A stretch of 64,000 nt of DNA. Source: Harmonia axyridis (taxonomy: Eukaryota; Arthropoda; Insecta; Coleoptera; Coccinellidae). Both the position numbers and the translations under genes were made by a program. Shown here piece by piece: positions 60,301 through 64,000 of this stretch; the stretch's first letter is position 1; each line of letters starts with the position of its first letter. Location of the stretch: assembly GCF_914767665.1 (NCBI RefSeq), contig NC_059507.1, forward strand, positions 10,230,001-10,294,000, given 5' to 3'. The notes under the pieces were generated by a model. That model ran no database searches. It was not told where the DNA came from and saw only the letters and a program-made list of their open reading frames with translations.

Positions 60301-61050
60301 GCGAGTTAGTTAAAATTTTGTGAAAATGTTCTTGTTTCAGTTTTTTCAAGAGTGTTTCATATTTAGTTTTTGTTATTTTGTAAAGATCCATATATTCACT
60401 TTTATGATGAGAAACAGTGTAAAGAATGTCCAGATGGTTTTTCAATTCCCTCAATTCATCAGATTCTGCATTGAAATTTCTCGACTTACCTTCACTTCTT
60501 CTGGACCAAAATACCGGAAAAGCTTGCTCAAAATGAGCTCTATAAGCCGCGAAAAACTGATCCCACTGTCGATCAGCAGAAATGCCCGGATCTATTACAT
60601 CACACCAATCTATAGTTGCTAACGATGTCAGGAAATCAGCGACTGTTTGGTCATTTATCAGTCGCATACGTTTCTTTCCCCTGACCACTCTCTCAGATGA
60701 GCAACGAAAAGAGAACTTCTGAGCAGTGTGATCAGAAAGATGGGATGGAATTATAGTTGTTTCTCCGCTTTCCAGGTTAGTTATTATGTTGTCAATACAA
60801 GTGGATGAGGTTGATGTAATGCGAGTCGGTTTATTTAAAGTAAATCTAGCATCAAATCCTTCTATTAGTGAAACAAACGTTCTACTTTCTTTCGTTTGTG
60901 AAAGCAAATCAATATTATAATCTCCAGCTAAAATATAATTTTTTCCCTCAAGTGTTAGTATACTTAGAAGTTTATATAGCTTTTCAAAAAATAGTTCATC
61001 ATTTCCTGTTGGCGGGTGGTAAATACATACTATTACGTACTTTGACGATC
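57301..61050 (-). mobile_element. Non-LTR retrotransposon (LINE), split by a foldback element
   Basis: Minus-strand pieces. From 61,045 to 59,950: endonuclease (VIVCIYHPP, LAGDYNIDLL, CIDNIITN, the SHLSDH block) and the start of the RT (SFGYDEIPMTVIKRSIHLIA). From 58,830 to 57,409: the rest of the RT (NYRPISLLSAFSKIFEKIL, FLDLSKAFDCVSHDLLL, MGVPQGSILGPLLFLLYIND) and a C-terminal KLYNSLPRKIQQID. The active site reads FVDDT where Y/F-A-D-D is typical. The 3' tail is (tcaaa)n at 57,305-57,330. The element lies in a tandem-repeat array (related flanks at 57,290 and 61,060), with a probable short target duplication of the form tccaataa/tcctaataa. It is 5'-truncated in the endonuclease. It is related to, but distinct from, the LINE in dalao. 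Confidence 0.87.
58833..59947. mobile_element. 1.1-kb foldback element with 454-bp inverted arms and TA target duplication
   Basis: The ends are cagggtgtaactgaataag and its inverse. Arms 58,833-59,286 and 59,494-59,947 are near-identical inverted copies; the 207-bp centre is single-copy. Flanking TA dinucleotides (58,831-58,832 and 59,948-59,949) are the target duplication: excising the element with one TA puts the interrupted LINE back in frame. The mirrored 120-codon frames in each arm are mirror images of each other and not genes. No transposase was found, so it is non-autonomous. Confidence 0.88.
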
Positions 61051-61140
61051 CTAATAAACCATTCTGGCTCGAACAATAGTTGAAAATATGGGTATTTTGA
61101 TTTCTTCGATTAAGCTTACCTTAACATTTCAAGTTTCTAG
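61051..61140 (-). repeat. Tandem-repeat array, right remnant
   Basis: ctcgaacaatagttgaaaat and gtattttgatttcttcgat repeat the sequence at 57,005-57,085, showing that the LINE split this array. Confidence 0.65.
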
Positions 61141-62090
61141 GTCTTCCGTTCGAAAGTTGTTGCTAATACGGCCAACTGAATATAATCGAATATGGAAGGA
61201 TTATCAGTGAGTCAAACTTAAACGTTTGAGACGATTTCTGGCTCAAAAATAAGGAATTATAGACATTGCGACGAAATTATTCGTTCACTGAAAAAGATTT
61301 TTCTGTTTTTTTTTCGAATCATATTTTAATAATTTTTTTTCCTGAATAATTGCCTTCATATTCCAATTCTCTAATAATAATAGAAGAAGTTTTGTTCTTA
61401 ATAGTCGATTTCAATTCAACATCACCCCTCTGAAAAAGCACACTACCGTCAACGTTATCAAAATTACAGATCTCTGTTTGCTAACGTCATAAACAAAGGC
61501 AACCAATTTTCCACCCCAAGTCTCAATTCTCGAGAGGGGCTTTCTTCTCTAAAATCGACGACACCTCTTATCTATCCTGAGCCCCCTACCGTAGTTATTG
61601 TAAGTGAAAGGAACAACGTAGAGATGACCAGATTAATCCAATCGAAGAAACCGAATAGAAAAAAAAAGTGTTCGATCTCGTCGTGGGAACTGAGATTATG
61701 AAGTCGCAGGCCTCTTGCTTCCTATTCAGCCGACTGTCGGGCAGGATTCGGGACCGGGAAGACCGGGATTACTTCTACCTGTGGGATCTCTACGGCCTTT
61801 CATTTCCCATTCTCGCTTTCCTAGGTTTCCAGCATCAGAACGTTGGAGGTATAAAAGATTCAGGGGAAAGTCAGGGTGTGGAAGTTTTGGATTAAGTAAG
61901 GCAAGAGAAATCGTTCCTCTGATGGGATTTCGAGAATATCTTGCGGGAAAGTTAGCAGAAGATATCGAGATCAGTTCTGCCAGTATCCGACTTGATGAAT
62001 TTTCGAAAAAAAAAAACAAATATTCAGAGTGAGGACTTACTGAAGGAAGTATACTTATAAAATCTACTACATTTTCCTAAATAAACATTT
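61141..62090 (+). other. Rugose intron 1, unrecognised
   Basis: Contains a GC-richer patch (about 61,680-62,030) with open frames in several registers. None resembles a neurobeachin exon or another known protein. Confidence 0.4.
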
Positions 62091-62092
62091 CA

Positions 62093-62546
62093 GGCAACCA
62101 CCAGAGGCGTACGGGGGCAACTAACATATTGATCCTCCCCAAATTCAACTCCTCTGGAGGAATTGCAATTTAATCACAATTATTCTAGTCTGTAATACTT
62201 TCTACGTAAATATCGTATTAGTCATTCATGGCGTTAAAGTAAGTATTTTTCGAGATATTTCAAGTTAAACTTGAAGTTTCACGATTATTTTGAAGTTGAT
62301 GTGTATTCGGTGTTTTGGATCTTTAGACCCGCAAATTGAACTTCAATCAAAACAATGGTGGAGCTACATGGTAAACTTGAAACATTTTGAAAAATGGCGA
62401 CTTTACCGCTATGAATGAAGAATAAAATACGTAGAAAGCTTTGGAGAATCTGAACGTTATGGTAAAATTGCAATTCCGTCGATAGCTTAGAATTTGGGGT
62501 GTTTCAACTAGGTGCTTCCCCCTGTCGTAAGCCTCTGGTGGTAACC
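62093..62546. mobile_element. Non-autonomous TIR element, 454 bp
   Basis: Ends ggcaaccaccagaggcgtac and cgtaagcctctggtggtaacc are inverted copies with few mismatches. There is no ORF. A truncated relative lies at 24,271. No clear target duplication (ttca-type match only). Confidence 0.68.
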
Positions 62547-62563
62547 AGTTCAGTTTATTTCAT

Positions 62564-63144
62564 GCACTGAGTAATAAATATATATATAGAGGGAGTATAC
62601 GCAATTTTTACATGTTCCCAACATGGTTAGATTACGTTGTCGGATTGTGATTTATTTCCAAATCTACAATTTAACTATATCGTTATGAATGTATGTTATA
62701 TTAAATGTTATATATTTATTTGAGTGATTCCCGATTGAATATGCAAATTTGAACATTTGGAATCCGATATTTTTCCTAATTGTCGAATTTATAATGAGCG
62801 GAATATTCATTATTTTCTGTATCTACCTGCTGAAATCCAAGGCTTTTGACTCTCCTATTGTCATCACTTGTTTCAAGTCATTTGACGCGCTTTAAGTTCG
62901 TTTTCTGAATTTCTGATATATTTAGGTATTTATTTCAATACATTTTGAGTTAATATGAAACGTTGATTCACTATAGGACTTAAGAAGTGCTTTCTTTGTG
63001 GAGAAACTCGCGAATTGAGTGAAATATCTTATCAGTGATATGTTTTCATTTCCGCGCGCTTCATGTTGAATTTGATAGTTCATGTTGGGGACAAAATTTG
63101 CTTAATGAAATTGACATATGCTCCCTCTATCTATGTTTATTACT
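62564..63144 (+). mobile_element. P-like element copy 3 with THAP-domain fragment
   Basis: Shares termini (gagtaataaata...gagggag and ctccctctatctatgtttattact) and body with the copies at 15.2 and 18.1 kb, including the KKCFLCGETRELSEIS THAP-type start near 62,975. It spans without interruption the point where copy 2 has the Penelope-like insertion. No matching flanking duplication was seen. Confidence 0.65.
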
Positions 63145-63152
63145 CTGAGATA

Positions 63153-64000
63153 GTACCCAAAATAACTGGACTAGATACTAAAAAATAAGTAAGATCACAA
63201 TTTTCAAATTGAATTACAGAAATAAATTGACAGATATCACTGTTCACTTCCAAGGTTTTCTCAGCAAAGCATGTCTAATTGTTGTACCGTGTTAGAATTT
63301 CGTGTTTCACATCGATAATTTCCTGACTTAATATTTTCATGAAATGATTTCTCAATATTAAATCGTTAGGTCGTTTTTTCGTCACAGAAAAAATACTGTA
63401 TTATACACGGGAAAAATATTAGATTTCAGCTCTCGGTTTTTGTTGACACAAGGTCGAGCTCAAATCTAATACTTTTTTCCCTTTTATAATAAATCACTAT
63501 TTTGCTGGTTACTTAAGGAGTGAAGTATTATAATGAAATAACATAGCTTTCCTCAATGAAATGAAAAAAAAGGAAATTGTTTCCCACTCCCCAAACGACA
63601 TTGAATTTTCCCAATTCTCGGGAAAATTCCCCAGACCCGGCAACACCGACTGCAACAAAGCCGGCCAGAAGAATACTCTCGTCCAACCTCCCGATCTTTT
63701 CCACTCCACTTCGAACGTCACAAACTATTTATTCACCGGAACGGTCATTACTCATGCTGATTTCACCTGGCAACAATGAATATCTCGTTTCCATTTTCCG
63801 GGTAGGCCCTGATGAAGCGCGTTCCCCAGGGACCGGCGTTATTTCCCGCCGGAATAACCGGAAGTGGAATTAACGATGTTTCGGATAAATCGTTCAAGTT
63901 CGGCCTGCCGTGATAGGGCCTTTATTTGGCCTCGATAAGCTCATCAACTTGCTCATTAGCCGATCAAAGTGGAAATTCTATTGTGCCCCCCGTGAGCGGG
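63153..64000 (+). other. End of window, rugose intron 1 continued
   Basis: Base composition becomes more GC-rich after about 63,590, with overlapping open frames. No recognisable exon or repeat. Confidence 0.4.

Noticed and set aside
61668..62032. Overlapping frames in a GC-richer patch, considered as a rugose exon
   Set aside because: No resemblance to the expected neurobeachin second exon, and multiple frames are open at once.
63509..63873. Frames on both strands near the window end
   Set aside because: Open on both strands because of GC composition; no protein family recognised.
1..64000. CRISPR arrays, rRNA or tRNA genes, bacterial-type operons
   Set aside because: No regularly spaced repeat array or cloverleaf was seen, and the genes are spliced eukaryotic ones; the tandem microprotein ORFs are the only operon-like arrangement.

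Overview
This is an AT-rich eukaryotic window from an insect genome, possibly a beetle (the order is a guess). The signs are spliced genes with GT-AG introns, clear orthologs of fly genes (lodestar, dalao/Bap111, LZTR1, rugose/neurobeachin), and many insect-type transposons: mariner, DD41D rosa-like, P-like, hAT-like, Penelope-like and non-LTR elements. No rRNA, tRNA or CRISPR array was recognised.

Layout. Positions 1-1,505 hold a decayed SWIM/YqaJ-nuclease gene. Positions 2,061-3,540 (minus) encode a small secreted GM2-activator-like protein. Positions 4,071-6,680 are transposon debris, including a dead mariner. Positions 6,913-9,275 (minus) encode a ZnT1-type cation transporter whose usual zinc-site residues are replaced. 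From 9.3 to 28 kb the sequence is mostly non-coding with nested transposons: a hAT-like element with a rosa-like element inside it, and a P-like element with a Penelope-like remnant inside it. At 28,205-28,735 three tiny single-membrane-span ORFs lie in tandem and look like one tricistronic microprotein mRNA; one resembles PIGBOS1.

The gene-dense core follows: dalao/Bap111 (29,304-36,894, minus, SWI/SNF subunit), lodestar/TTF2 (37,481-44,509, plus, SNF2 ATPase), LZTR1 (45,057-51,852, plus, Cul3 adaptor), an intronless RNF4/degringolade-like SUMO-targeted ubiquitin ligase on the opposite strand inside an LZTR1 intron (46,351-47,151), mitochondrial ribosomal protein L49 (52,047-52,544, minus), and the first coding exon of rugose/neurobeachin (53,299-53,466, plus). 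The rugose intron appears to run to the window end and is full of transposons. Most of these genes are chromatin, ubiquitin or organelle housekeeping genes; the sequence does not show that they work together. dalao and lodestar are head to head across about 0.6 kb, LZTR1 and mRpL49 are tail to tail, and mRpL49 and rugose are head to head.

The structures most worth a second look are: (i) two Penelope-like insertions with inverted terminal repeats, a 36-38 bp one-sided tail, target duplications and hammerhead-ribozyme-like motifs, one of which still encodes a GIY-YIG domain; (ii) the tricistronic microprotein locus; (iii) the ZnT transporter lacking its metal-site His residues; (iv) a 1.1 kb foldback element whose removal with one TA restores the LINE reading frame it interrupts. 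Exon boundaries were read by eye from splice signals and frame continuity, without transcript evidence.
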